In this document: in pieces, positions 52,472-62,106 of the stretch
Layout of the letters: each line of letters begins with the position of its first letter
Position numbering within the stretch: position 1 is the stretch's first letter
Assembly (NCBI GenBank): GCA_964417935.1
Contig: CAYQKF010000012.1
Span: forward strand, 1 to 64,000
DNA length: 64,000 nt
Reading direction: 5' to 3'
From: NIOZ-UU13 sp964417935
GTDB lineage: Bacteria > Planctomycetota > Phycisphaerae > Sedimentisphaerales > Anaerobacaceae
Made by a program: the position numbers and the translations under genes
The notes under the pieces: generated by a model
What the model saw: the letters and a program-made list of their open reading frames with translations, nothing else
Database searches by the model: none
Told to the model about the DNA's origin: nothing

Positions 52472-53698
52472 ATGTTCAGCCTGTTCACTTTGGATAGATT
52501 TGAACGATTTCAATATGAATCCGCCCAGAACCAGCACCATCATCACCATAATTATCAACAGCAAAACCTTATGTTTCTCTGTCCAGGCAACAGGTTTCTC
52601 CTCAGCTTGTCCAAAGAGTGGATTGTCGGTAATACCGCTCAGCTTGGCGGCCTTTGCTTTGACCTGTAACGGATTACTCAGTCTGTGCCCAAGGTCATAC
52701 CCCGGCGTTCTTGCTGATTCCGAGCCGACATAAAGTGTAGACGCCACATTGTCCATATTTTTAAACACTATCTTGTGGGCTATCATCTTCGCAGATGCCG
52801 ACTTTACGACGACAGGCCTGTCATCGTAGTTACTGATTGTAATTTTTAGATACCTGTGAACACGCCTGCCTGAGGGAATACGCAAAACCAGCCTTTCACG
52901 CTTTTGCCCGTTCGCCTCGGTATATCTGTAAATCGTGCTGCTAATTATTCTTTCCCACTTTACCTCAACAGTTTTGGTACGCTGTCTGTTATCTTCGCTG
53001 TAAACTTTGACCTCGCGCGTTTGGGCATCTCTGCCTTCGACCGTAACATATCTGTAAAACGAATCATCAGCAACATCGAATTCGATTTCACTTATCGGCA
53101 GACGACGATATACGACGTCATACACGTAAATACTCGAATTGCTTTTTTCATCTTCGCTGTGCTCTATGAGTGCCATCTGCACAGGGTGACGCTCGGCGAA
53201 GCTCTTCTCAATCTTAAATGCTCTTACTTCATCGATAACAGGATTTTTTTCTTCCGTCGCCATTGGCCAAACAGTAATCCGCAGATAACGGTAATCATTC
53301 TTCTGTAAATCAACCTGCTCGAATTGTCTATTGTAAGTAACGGCAAAAACGTACGCGTGCTCAACTAATGTAAAGAATTCAATATTATCGTTGGAACCCT
53401 CAACTTTGACGGCTCGTCTGAAGTTATTCCCCCGTGTCATAACCTCAATGGAATTCTTCACTACCTTCTTCCCAAAATCCAGCGTTACCATAGCCGCCCT
53501 GTCCGCGTTTGTAGAGCGGTTTATTACCGCCAACTCATACTTTCGCTCCTCCGTAGTATCCTTTGGCTTAACCAGCACGTACGGGACCTGCTCACCGTGG
53601 GCGTCCACAAGTCGAATATCTCCCAAATCAGGTCTCACAGCATCGTAAATATCAGGTGTGAGTATCAATTTTGCAATACTCGCCGGTGCCATCTTCAA
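52469..53698 (-). CDS. DUF3999-like membrane-anchored protein (5' end out of frame)
   Basis: 409 codons in this frame, from a TTG at 53698. SIAKLILTPDIYDAVRPDL, DIRLVDAHGEQVPYVLV and repeated discoidin-like strands (FRRAVKVEGSNDNIEF, YRYLRITVWP) fill the body; a single helix (VLLLIIMVMMVLVLGGFIL) near the C-terminus is followed by a short tail. DUF3999 genes commonly pair with DUF2339, as here. The real start is probably the ATG at 53810, which encodes a signal peptide in a different frame (see the entry at 53690-53810), so the present frame lacks its export signal. Confidence 0.72.
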   Translation of the reverse strand: MKMAPASIAKLILTPDIYDAVRPDLGDIRLVDAHGEQVPYVLVKPKDTTEERKYELAVINRSTNADRAAMVTLDFGKKVVKNSIEVMTRGNNFRRAVKVEGSNDNIEFFTLVEHAYVFAVTYNRQFEQVDLQKNDYRYLRITVWPMATEEKNPVIDEVRAFKIEKSFAERHPVQMALIEHSEDEKSNSSIYVYDVVYRRLPISEIEFDVADDSFYRYVTVEGRDAQTREVKVYSEDNRQRTKTVEVKWERIISSTIYRYTEANGQKRERLVLRIPSGRRVHRYLKITISNYDDRPVVVKSASAKMIAHKIVFKNMDNVASTLYVGSESARTPGYDLGHRLSNPLQVKAKAAKLSGITDNPLFGQAEEKPVAWTEKHKVLLLIIMVMMVLVLGGFILKSFKSIQSEQAEH

Positions 53699-53810
53699 TA
53701 GTTACCTCAGCTCGATATTTCCACTCAGCCAGTTCAAGCGCAAAAACGCTGCTTACTATGCCAGCCAGCAACAGGGCTATGGCTGGGACCAAAATTCTTG
53801 TTCTTATCAT
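53690..53810 (-). pseudogene. Signal peptide of the DUF3999 gene in another frame (frameshift)
   Basis: From the ATG at 53810, with GAGG six bases upstream, the translation is a clean signal peptide, MIRTRILVPAIALLLAGIV followed by SSVFA, then ELAEWKYRAEVTIEDG. DUF3999 proteins start this way, so it fits the body encoded at 52469-53698, which lies one base out of frame. The frame opened at 53810 runs into a stop after about 52 codons. Either a one-base indel has inactivated the gene or the assembly has an error. Confidence 0.75.
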
Positions 53811-53824
53811 CTTAAACCTCGCAA

Positions 53825-56170
53825 TCACTTATCCATACTTTCCTCACCTAACATTGCTTCGAAAAAGCCCTTCTTTCTTACATATTGATAGAGATAAGAC
53901 ACTCCCACTAACGTAACTCCCGTTGCTAAAAACGCGGCAATTCGGTACACGCTTTTTACAGTCTTCGTATCCCAAACAAAGACCTTCATCAACAGCACAG
54001 CAAATAATCCAAGCGCGATATATCGTAATATTTTATTCTTACGCCAGAAACCAACTGTCATTAAAGCCGCTCCGTAAATCGCCCACATCACCGATATATA
54101 CGTATGCGATAAGAATTTCCAGTTGGCGATTCTTTCCGCGAACCGGTTCTTACAATACCAGTAAAGATATATTTCTTCCGTCAGCAGCACCCACAGCACG
54201 AATATCCCCGCCAGTGCAAACGCAATTGCGAAGATCCGATTGTACTGGTCCTCTTCACGTTCTTTACTGAGCAGCCAACCGGCTGCGAATAGTGCCGCAA
54301 CGAACACAAGGACTATCCCAAAATCTATATTTGCAAAAATCACGAATCTGCTGTTGTAAAACTCACTGAACGCTATCATTGTAAAAATCGCCCCCGCCCC
54401 CGCCAAAGTCATCGCCAGGGCCTTGCACACTATCCCCCGTGGGCAGATTGGCCGGACAAGAAGAAGCAGCGGGAATACTGTTAATATTATCACCATCCCC
54501 TTAATGAAGTATCTGTTCCCGGCAGCACTTTCCGCCACGTTGTAATCGCAATGCCAATACCACTCCATTGCTACCGTCGCCATTAACAAAAGCATTGTGG
54601 CCGCATACAGGACTTGTGAAATTGAGCCTCGCTGGTCTTCCGGCAATCCTGAGGTTCTTCTGTATATAATATGACACACCAGCAGCGCGCCTGCCACAAA
54701 ACACCAGGTGCCAAAGGCACGGTTGAAGACAAAGTCGAATGCTCCCGTATGCATTGGCAGCCGATACAGCAGCTCGCCGAAGCTTAACAAAAGTGCAGCA
54801 GCCCCTCCTGCCTGTGTCCAGATGCTGCGATACCGCAGCCCGATTACTACCAATATCACACCTTCTACCGCCCAGGCCATTGCTATCGCGTACATTTTCA
54901 GGTAGAGAGGTACCGCAATCGTCAGGAAAAACAACCCAATCACCAGAAGCGCCAGCCGCAAATCCAGGTCATCTTTGCACCGCTTGATTACCATCGCCAT
55001 CATAACCAAATGTGCCGCGCACAACACCAGAGCACAAAAAGCGAGCGGCGTGCGGTATTTATAAAATAAAATAGTCCACAGGTAATAAAACACAACCGCC
55101 GCATTGGCCAGCACAAGCAGCACATCTTCCTCTTTAGCATTGACCTTTTTTACCAATTCGTAAAGTATCGGCAGCACAAGGTAAACTGCGAAAAATATGC
55201 CAAGCCAAACCAGCGCAACTGCCATTTGTTCTGGTGCCCCCTCAGCCGCTCGCATCGCCGGTCTGTAAAACTTCTCAAACCATCCTATGTAGAGCAGGAA
55301 TGTGCCGGCGATAGCAAGAATGTTCACAGCCCGCCACTTCCGGTAGTATGCGCACAACATCGCGCCAATACCTAAAATCAAGACATAACTGAACAAAGGT
55401 ATCGGCAGGTTTTCTCCCGTCGAGACTATCACCGGCGTCAAAAAACCGCCGAGCAAAGATAAAATAGCAACCACAATCTCGTTCATGCTTACCGCGTAAA
55501 GCATTGCCGCTGCTGTAACAAATATTGCAAGAACAAAGGCAGGTGTCGAATCAATCAACCCGTAAAATCGATAAGCCGAGAAAACTGCCGCATATAGTAT
55601 TGCAAAGCCCAGTGCCGTTACGCCCTTGGCAACGATTCCATATCCCCGCCTCCGCGTTATCTCTCCAATTGCCAGTGCAACAAGGCCCGAGACGGCAGCT
55701 ATAACCACTCTGCCCAAAGGCCCTATTAGGTTAGTGTCGTAAGCGTATTTGAGGAAAAAGCCCACCGCAAAGATTACCGCAATAATACCTGCAACAAGAA
55801 TCCACTGCGTACCAATCCGCTGCTCAAGCGCAATAGTTTCTCGACCGGCAGCTTTTTTCTCTCTTTCCTTGATACGTTCGGCGGCGACCTTAAGGAACTC
55901 TTGCCCGACTTTTTTCGGTTCTTTAAGTTCTGTTGCTCCAACTGTCTCTACCGGCCGCTTCTTTTCCGTTTCCGTCACCTCAACTCGCTTTTCGCTTACC
56001 GCCGGCCTTGCAATCTCTTCTTTTCTTATTGGCTTTTCTACTTTCCCAAGTGGCTGACGATACATTTCTTTTATCTTATTCAAGGCGATAATGCTGATGA
56101 TTAACGCGATTGGCCCGCATACAATACAACCGACGGCCAGCAGAATTAAAAGAATGATAAAACCTTCCAT
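53825..56170 (-). CDS. DUF2339 polytopic membrane protein
   Basis: 781 residues from the ATG at 56170, preceded by GTGGAG; a GTG at 56179 is a worse start. An N-terminal helix (IILLILLAVGCIVCGPIALII) and a charged segment to about residue 115 precede more than twenty membrane helices to the C-terminus, starting near WILVAGIIAVIFAVGFFL, AYDTNLIGPLGRV and AIGEITRRRGYGIVAKGVTAL. This is the DUF2339 family layout, of unknown function. It is 14 bases upstream of the DUF3999 signal-peptide start, so the two form one unit. Confidence 0.88.
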   Translation of the reverse strand: MEGFIILLILLAVGCIVCGPIALIISIIALNKIKEMYRQPLGKVEKPIRKEEIARPAVSEKRVEVTETEKKRPVETVGATELKEPKKVGQEFLKVAAERIKEREKKAAGRETIALEQRIGTQWILVAGIIAVIFAVGFFLKYAYDTNLIGPLGRVVIAAVSGLVALAIGEITRRRGYGIVAKGVTALGFAILYAAVFSAYRFYGLIDSTPAFVLAIFVTAAAMLYAVSMNEIVVAILSLLGGFLTPVIVSTGENLPIPLFSYVLILGIGAMLCAYYRKWRAVNILAIAGTFLLYIGWFEKFYRPAMRAAEGAPEQMAVALVWLGIFFAVYLVLPILYELVKKVNAKEEDVLLVLANAAVVFYYLWTILFYKYRTPLAFCALVLCAAHLVMMAMVIKRCKDDLDLRLALLVIGLFFLTIAVPLYLKMYAIAMAWAVEGVILVVIGLRYRSIWTQAGGAAALLLSFGELLYRLPMHTGAFDFVFNRAFGTWCFVAGALLVCHIIYRRTSGLPEDQRGSISQVLYAATMLLLMATVAMEWYWHCDYNVAESAAGNRYFIKGMVIILTVFPLLLLVRPICPRGIVCKALAMTLAGAGAIFTMIAFSEFYNSRFVIFANIDFGIVLVFVAALFAAGWLLSKEREEDQYNRIFAIAFALAGIFVLWVLLTEEIYLYWYCKNRFAERIANWKFLSHTYISVMWAIYGAALMTVGFWRKNKILRYIALGLFAVLLMKVFVWDTKTVKSVYRIAAFLATGVTLVGVSYLYQYVRKKGFFEAMLGEESMDK

Positions 56171-56254
56171 TTGCTCCACTCTTAAAATAGACGCTTTTCT
56201 GAACTTTTAATTAAAGCTATCTGCTAAAAAGCAAAACGCATAAGAGTATTCTGG

Positions 56255-58726
56255 CTAATCTTGAGGATAAATGATTATACGGTCGTGGATAATTGTTACT
56301 AAATCGTCTTTACCATCGCTTGTTACGTCAATGACTTTTAACTCTCGCGGTTCCACACCGGGCTTAATGCGACTTTTACTATCGCGGTAAGTTTTCTGCT
56401 CGAATATCTTAAAACGCATCGCTGGAATCAACTTCAGGCCGGCATCAAGCGCAAGTATTTCAATGTGATTGCGCCTGTATTCTACCATAATAATATCACT
56501 TCGACCATCGTGGTTTATATCTCCTGCTGTAAGGTTACCGTATATTCCGTCTTTTATTTTTGTCTCATAACTGAACTGCTGCTCCAAATGCTGCGCAATA
56601 TTGCCACCGCTCGGCGAAGCTATAAGTGCAAACTTCCCGCTGTCGAACAGCAGCAGGTTTTTAGCCTCGTTACCTGTAAGCGGTGCGAACAGCATTTTGA
56701 GATGTACCGCAGTGTTCCACTTGCCGACATCCAGCTCCTTTTCGACACGATAGGTCTTGTCATCGCCGGTTTTAAGTATCTGAAGCTGACCCTTTCGACC
56801 GTCCAGCAGTAAAATAGCGGGCCTGCTTTGGGTTCCCGCCTTGCGGGGTCCCTCTAAACACTCGCCGTAAATATCAAAAGCGGCGACAGTCGATATTTGG
56901 TTCTCTGTACTCTTGGCATTGTATTGGTCGATAACAATCCACCGCCGGCCATTCGAGAAAACCAGGCTTCTTGCGAAGTTCTTTTGTGCCACCAGCAGCT
57001 CTTTACCCGCCTTGCCGTCCACGTTCGCCAGGGCAATTGAACGCAGAGACGCATCTTTAATCAAACTGGCCTGTGCTTTCGGTGAATCAACTACTTCAAA
57101 TTTCCTCTTTTCTGTCTGACGAACTAATATGGGAAGCTCATAGCTGACAAATATCAAAACGTCCTGCAAGCCGTCCTGGTCAACGTCAAGCACTTTCAAA
57201 CCTTCCGGATTGGAGGTGAGCTTCTTAAGCTCCAGAGCACGCCCGGTTTGGACAGAGTTTTCTGCAATTTTAAACTTGCTGCCTTTAACCTTTGCCAAAT
57301 TTGTTTGTTGTTTCTCTGTTGCCCAGAGGTTATAGATTGTCCTTAGAGTTCTAATATCGCTATCGTCTATCGATATATAAAGGCAGTCCACGCTGCCGTC
57401 GTTGTCAACATCGGCAAGCTCCATTGCCACCGGCTCACCTGTTAAATCGACAGGCTGCGGGAATGATAATCTGTCATCTTCAAAATCAATTAAGCCAACT
57501 ACCTTTTCCTTAATGCTTAAGACACCCAGTTCGGTTTTCCCGTCACCGTTGATGTCGGCCGCAGATAAACTCGTGATATCTGCAAAAGCGGGAAATCTAA
57601 CCGGCTCGGCCAATCCAAGTCCGGGCATTTGTTTATAGAAGATAAGTTCGGCCGCACCAGGGTCGCTTATCGTGACATCAGCCAGGCCGTTACCATCGAA
57701 ATCGCCGATTACTAAATCTCGCTTTGTATCTCCTTCGCCTGTAGCAAGAGGATAAAATAATATCGGCCAATCAGCATCTTTCTGGTTTTCAATGGCAAAT
57801 TTGTAACAGATTAACCGTCCGCTCCTGCCATCAACAGCCAGTATTTCGTCACCGGCTGCGTCATCGATGTTATGAAGCTTAAACGTGAACGGCCTTTCAA
57901 TAAAGAATCGTACTTGTGGACCTAATTGTCCCGTTGTAAGGCCGAATCGAGTGTGCAACGGCTTTTCAATATCATTTGTTACAAGTATAAGGTCGTTTAT
58001 GCTATCGCCGTTCAGATCGCCGACTTCGACACTTAATGTTTGTGCAGAGGTAGGATATTTCACGGGCTCGGCCAACGAACCAGCTTCTTTTTGCACGACG
58101 ATATAAACACCATCACGGCCGGCCAGAGCCAGGTCATCAGCACCATCGTTATTCAGGTCGGCGCACGCTAACATATTGGAAGTTAACAGACCGTCATCAA
58201 TCTTGATCTTCTTTCTTATTCGCCAGCTCAATGGTTTTGTCGGCGTCCCTGGCTCATCCATTCCGGTTTCGTTGGCCTTTTGCAATATCACATACAGACC
58301 TTTTGGCTCGCCATAAAAAGCCAAATCCATCATTCCGTCTGAATTCAAATCCCCACAAACCAGACTATACACTTTTTCTGAAACTGCTATGCTCTGTTTC
58401 TCAAAGCGGGTAGGGGGGATGATTGTATTAACATCTATGTCGTTAGGGTCAACAGCTACTTCTGTTTCGCCCGGCCCGACAGCTTCTCTTTGAATCAGCA
58501 GCTCTATCTTTGCCTTTCCGTTATTGACGACAGCAATATCATTTCGACCGTCGCCGTTAAAATCAACTACCCTTAAGTCTTTTATCCCCCAGTCTAATTT
58601 GATTATTTCTATTTCTTCAAACCCATAATACTCCGAGAGAGCACTGACCTGGGCCTGCTCTGCATCGACAGCGCCGAAAACGACACCTATGAAAACAGCT
58701 ACAATTACTACCTTAAATATCTGCAT
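56255..58726 (-). CDS. Secreted FG-GAP/VCBS repeat protein
   Basis: 823 residues with a signal peptide (IFKVVIVAVFIGVVFGAVDA, about residues 3-22). At least ten calcium-binding-type loops of pattern DxDxDGxxD occur, such as DFNGDGRNDIAVV, DLNSDGMMDLAFY, DLNNDGADDLALA, DVDNDGSVDCLYI, DVDQDGLQDVLIF and DINHDGRSDIIMV. They fold as beta-propeller blades and are found in extracellular, adhesive or envelope-linked proteins. GAGGG stands before the ATG. It lies 84 bases from the DUF2339 gene, and its role in the envelope cluster is unknown. Confidence 0.88.
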   Translation of the reverse strand: MQIFKVVIVAVFIGVVFGAVDAEQAQVSALSEYYGFEEIEIIKLDWGIKDLRVVDFNGDGRNDIAVVNNGKAKIELLIQREAVGPGETEVAVDPNDIDVNTIIPPTRFEKQSIAVSEKVYSLVCGDLNSDGMMDLAFYGEPKGLYVILQKANETGMDEPGTPTKPLSWRIRKKIKIDDGLLTSNMLACADLNNDGADDLALAGRDGVYIVVQKEAGSLAEPVKYPTSAQTLSVEVGDLNGDSINDLILVTNDIEKPLHTRFGLTTGQLGPQVRFFIERPFTFKLHNIDDAAGDEILAVDGRSGRLICYKFAIENQKDADWPILFYPLATGEGDTKRDLVIGDFDGNGLADVTISDPGAAELIFYKQMPGLGLAEPVRFPAFADITSLSAADINGDGKTELGVLSIKEKVVGLIDFEDDRLSFPQPVDLTGEPVAMELADVDNDGSVDCLYISIDDSDIRTLRTIYNLWATEKQQTNLAKVKGSKFKIAENSVQTGRALELKKLTSNPEGLKVLDVDQDGLQDVLIFVSYELPILVRQTEKRKFEVVDSPKAQASLIKDASLRSIALANVDGKAGKELLVAQKNFARSLVFSNGRRWIVIDQYNAKSTENQISTVAAFDIYGECLEGPRKAGTQSRPAILLLDGRKGQLQILKTGDDKTYRVEKELDVGKWNTAVHLKMLFAPLTGNEAKNLLLFDSGKFALIASPSGGNIAQHLEQQFSYETKIKDGIYGNLTAGDINHDGRSDIIMVEYRRNHIEILALDAGLKLIPAMRFKIFEQKTYRDSKSRIKPGVEPRELKVIDVTSDGKDDLVTIIHDRIIIYPQD

Positions 58727-58779
58727 AGTAAGAACCCTCTTTAGAATTTATCTCTTCATCTATACTTAAGATAACCCTG

Positions 58780-59982
58780 CTATTCTGTGGGATGCCCCAA
58801 AATCTGGTTATAAACGCTCTCAATGTTGCTTACTGTTCTGTCCCAGCTAAAGTTCTGTTTTACATAAGCTGCGGCCTTGTGCTTTACTTTTTCTTTAATC
58901 CCGTCTCTGATGAATGTAGTAACTTTCTCAGCTAAGGCTTTGTAATCGTCTAATTCTACCAAACAACCCACCTGTTCGTTGATTGTCTGCCTGAAGCCTT
59001 CGGCATTGCTTGCAATAACCGGCGTGCCGCAGGCCAGGGCCTCTAATGCAACCAGCCCAAAAGGCTCAAATCTTGAGGGGGCAGCTAAAACGTCAGCGAT
59101 ATTATATAACTTGACCATTTGTTGGTGGTCTTGGTTACCGAGGAAGTAAATATCGTCCAATTGCAGTTGTTTTGCTAACTGCTCTGATTGCTCTCTTAAA
59201 TCACCATCTCCTGCGATAAGGGTTATTGGCCTTTCGTTCTCCTGGGAATAAATCTCGGCTGCTTTTAAGAGGGTATCAAGCCCTTTTTGAGCAGTCAATC
59301 TTCCGCCGAAAAGGACCACAGGTCTGTCTGTATCTTTGACAGAATAACTTTTCAGCAGAGTCCTTTTGTCTATCTCAAAAGGCCTGAACACATTGGTGTC
59401 GGTACCACTTTTAACAATTATTATTTTTTGAGGGTCAATGCCGTAAGTGCAGATAGCTTGTTTTCTTTCCTGCTCTGTCAATGCCATAATAATCTGTGCA
59501 CCACGAATTCCGCGCAGGGTAAGTTCTTGATACTCTTTATATTTTTTGAAGGCGTAATACTCGGTTCCATGAAGCGTTATGACATAAGGTATATCAAATT
59601 CCGCAAGGACCGAAGCAATGACCCAGCCGTGATGAACATGGATAATCTCTGGCTTGAAGCCGGAAATCCCTTGTCCAATTTTCGTTCGAAAAACTCGAAT
59701 GTGGGCTTCTTTTTGGTCCTGGTTTAGCTCACCAAATTTCTTTCCTTTGCTCAGTGGGTGAGAGGCAAAAACCGGAAAATCAAAATCAAGGTCGTATTTC
59801 TCACTATCACCGTTGTTGAATAGAATCGCCTCAACATAATATTGTTTGTTCGGAACGTGGTGGTCGCAGCAGAGGACTCTGACCTCGTGGCCTCTTTTTA
59901 TCAGGGACCTGGCCAGAGTATCCACGTAAATCCCTGTCCCCGCTCCCTTTAGGGGAAAGTGCAGCATTTGATAGATTTTCAT
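58780..59982 (-). CDS. Family 4 glycosyltransferase
   Basis: 400 residues. KIYQMLHFPLKGAGTGIYVD opens the first GT-B lobe; FKPEIIHVHHGWVIASVLAE, YVITLHGTEYYAFKKYKEY and IIMALTEQERK follow. The second lobe has VVLFGGRLTAQKGLDTLLKA, ITLIAGDGD, LGNQDHQQMVKLYNIADVLAAPSRFEPFGLVALEALACGTPVIAS with the EX7E acidic site. It is a canonical retaining GT4 enzyme. It precedes the FG-GAP gene, and may belong to the LPS or another glycan pathway. Confidence 0.92.
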   Translation of the reverse strand: MKIYQMLHFPLKGAGTGIYVDTLARSLIKRGHEVRVLCCDHHVPNKQYYVEAILFNNGDSEKYDLDFDFPVFASHPLSKGKKFGELNQDQKEAHIRVFRTKIGQGISGFKPEIIHVHHGWVIASVLAEFDIPYVITLHGTEYYAFKKYKEYQELTLRGIRGAQIIMALTEQERKQAICTYGIDPQKIIIVKSGTDTNVFRPFEIDKRTLLKSYSVKDTDRPVVLFGGRLTAQKGLDTLLKAAEIYSQENERPITLIAGDGDLREQSEQLAKQLQLDDIYFLGNQDHQQMVKLYNIADVLAAPSRFEPFGLVALEALACGTPVIASNAEGFRQTINEQVGCLVELDDYKALAEKVTTFIRDGIKEKVKHKAAAYVKQNFSWDRTVSNIESVYNQILGHPTE

Positions 59983-60104
59983 CGTAAACTACTTCTGCAA
60001 TACATTTTTTCAATTAAAAACCCTAATCAAGCAATACGTTGCTGCCGTTCCTAACCCATACTTCTTTCCAGCCATCCGTGATTTTTCTTCTTTAAATCTT
60101 GTGA

Positions 60105-61583
60105 TCACCTGCTTCTCGGTGCTCGCCGAATCCGCAGAGCGATGTCGTCAACATACTTAGGTGAAGGCAGCGTCCGATTGCCGCTGGCGTGGCGAAACGT
60201 CTCCTTTTTGTCAACCTTTCCCGTTTTTGTGTTCACCCATTCTGCTCTGTAAGTTCCCTTTGGTAACTCCACGATTAGTTTTGCTTCACTGCCGCCATTG
60301 ATGTAAATGGCATAAGTACGGCCCACCTGGACCAGGGCACGCGCAGTTGCCTTCTCGGGTGTTATGCTTTTGATGACTGAATTGTCCGGCTTCATTCTGA
60401 TAAAGTCGAAGCTGTTGATGAAATCCTTGAGAATCTCCAACTGCTTGTGCAGGACCGGCCCGCCACCGCCCGGGGCATTGATTTTTGACGTTCCATCTTC
60501 GTGACCAACTGTGAACGAGTAGTCGAGGTTATCATAGACAGCGCCGCCGGCGATAATAAAATCCCAGCCTTCCAGCCGATATGGCTTCGGCTCGCTGCCT
60601 GCAAAGCCCGTCTCATCGTCGCCGATTACTTTATTCAAGCCGTAGTTCTCGGTAACAGCATTTGGAGGCTTGGCATAATGGAAATTGAAAATAGACACAT
60701 TAGGATTCGGGTTGACCACTTTTTTGGATTTGTTAGCGATGTTCTGAGCGATTAGATGTTTAGCCTTGAAGTTTGCTTCGGTCTTGACGATGGTCTCAGC
60801 GATGTGGTTTTGCCATTCGAGCGTTACGCCGCCGAAGTACGGCTCGTTGCAGATTTCATAATAGACGTTGTCGAAGTCCCTTAGCTCCTGGACTATCTTG
60901 CGTACCATTGCATCCTGCATAACTAACAGCTTGGGATGATTTAGTGTATAGACCTTAGTGCGTTCCATTTTGCCGATGCCGTTCACATTATTGGCGGCAT
61001 TCATTGGACTGAGTTTCCACATCTCATCTTTGTAGAATGGGCAAAATAATACCAGTTCAACCACAACACCGTATTTGCTCGCTTCGGCGACGAAGTCATG
61101 CAGGCGTTTGAAGTAAGCGCTATCCCATTTTGTTAGGTCAAACTTATTGCCGCCATTTGCGTAACCGCTTGTATTGCTCCGCGCCCAGGGACATATCAAC
61201 CGACCTTTTGCCGGCGCCAAAGTATTATTCTGAATCTTAAATGCCCCGATAGGCTCACAGTATGCTCCGCTGAATGTTCGAGTCAGGTTAAAACCGTGCG
61301 ATTCAAGAGTCTTGAGGTACTTTCTGTAATTAAAGGCCCGATTGAGCACTGCACCGTAATGCTCACCGGACGTTATCAAAACCGTTGGCCTGCCGCGCCA
61401 CAGAAAATAATGGGGATTATCCGGATGCAATTGGATTGGCTTAATCTTCTTTGTGGGCTGTGCCGCATCTACAGGCAAAATATAGCTAACCAATCCTAAC
61501 AACACAGCACATATAAAAATTCCCAGTCTAAGACAGACATAAACATCCACCGACGACCCTGTTTTTCTTTTGATTGATGGCAT
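60105..61583 (-). CDS. DUF4038-type secreted glycoside hydrolase-like protein
   Basis: 492 residues with an N-terminal hydrophobic segment (about 18-40). A (beta/alpha)8-like domain follows: HYFLWRGRPTVLITSGEHYG, LESHGFNLTRTF, YGVVVELVLFCPFYKDEMW and YYEICNEPYFGG, where Glu247 of NEP is a likely acid/base. DDETGFAGS (Glu324) is a likely nucleophile. A C-terminal beta-sandwich (IYINGGSEAKLIVELPKGTY) is typical of the 'apiosidase-like' group. Plant or algal polysaccharide side chains are the known substrates; the target here is unknown. Confidence 0.78.
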   Translation of the reverse strand: MPSIKRKTGSSVDVYVCLRLGIFICAVLLGLVSYILPVDAAQPTKKIKPIQLHPDNPHYFLWRGRPTVLITSGEHYGAVLNRAFNYRKYLKTLESHGFNLTRTFSGAYCEPIGAFKIQNNTLAPAKGRLICPWARSNTSGYANGGNKFDLTKWDSAYFKRLHDFVAEASKYGVVVELVLFCPFYKDEMWKLSPMNAANNVNGIGKMERTKVYTLNHPKLLVMQDAMVRKIVQELRDFDNVYYEICNEPYFGGVTLEWQNHIAETIVKTEANFKAKHLIAQNIANKSKKVVNPNPNVSIFNFHYAKPPNAVTENYGLNKVIGDDETGFAGSEPKPYRLEGWDFIIAGGAVYDNLDYSFTVGHEDGTSKINAPGGGGPVLHKQLEILKDFINSFDFIRMKPDNSVIKSITPEKATARALVQVGRTYAIYINGGSEAKLIVELPKGTYRAEWVNTKTGKVDKKETFRHASGNRTLPSPKYVDDIALRIRRAPRSR

Positions 61584-61605
61584 CTTATTTTACCTGTTCA
61601 AAACT

Positions 61606-61647
61606 GGTGAATGGTAAATGGTGAATAACCAATTACCAATAACCAAC
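61606..61647. repeat. Heptanucleotide repeat array B
   Basis: GGTGAAT, GGTAAAT, GGTGAAT (61606-61626), then AACCAAT, TACCAAT, AACCAAC (61627-61647). The second set is close to the reverse complement of the first, so the array is also weakly palindromic. Confidence 0.75.
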
Positions 61648-61680
61648 CAACATAACCTGATGTATCAGCAAGGCTGAGCA

Positions 61681-62106
61681 CTATAATCCGTAAACCGGCG
61701 CCAGTTGCTCTTCAGTTGGTAACTGCTTATAGTGTTCGCCCTTTGGGCCGATGTAGATACAGCCCTTTTTCTTTAGCTCTACCGGCGTGACTGAGCCGTT
61801 GCTGTTGTGGATTTCAACAACGACTTTCTCCACATCTTCGTCTTTGTCCTTTTGTTTTTTCTCTTCCCTGGCGAGCTTGTCGGTTTGCTTAAAAAGTTCC
61901 CCTATACCACAAATGGCAGCCCCTACAAGAGCGCCTTCGCCCGGCTCGCCCGACTGATAGCCTATTATACCACCAATAAGGGCCCCGCCCAATGCCGAAC
62001 TGTAAATGGGACTCATTAACAACTCGCCGCAGCCACCGCAAAGAACCGGTAGTAATGACCCAATCAGAACAATCATTACTGGTGTTTTTTTAGATGTTGT
62101 CTTCAT
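61681..62106 (-). CDS. Small glycine-zipper protein, probable lipoprotein
   Basis: 141 residues from the ATG at 62106, which has GGAGAGG upstream; an in-frame ATG at 62121 is a worse start. A hydrophobic signal (MIVLIGSLLPVLCGGCGELL) contains a CGGC that may serve as a lipobox with an atypical Cys at -3. ALGGALIGGIIGY and EGALVGAAICGIG form a glycine zipper, suggesting membrane insertion or oligomerisation. A charged region (REEKKQKDKDEDVEK) and a folded tail follow. Function unknown. Confidence 0.62.
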   Translation of the reverse strand: MKTTSKKTPVMIVLIGSLLPVLCGGCGELLMSPIYSSALGGALIGGIIGYQSGEPGEGALVGAAICGIGELFKQTDKLAREEKKQKDKDEDVEKVVVEIHNSNGSVTPVELKKKGCIYIGPKGEHYKQLPTEEQLAPVYGL

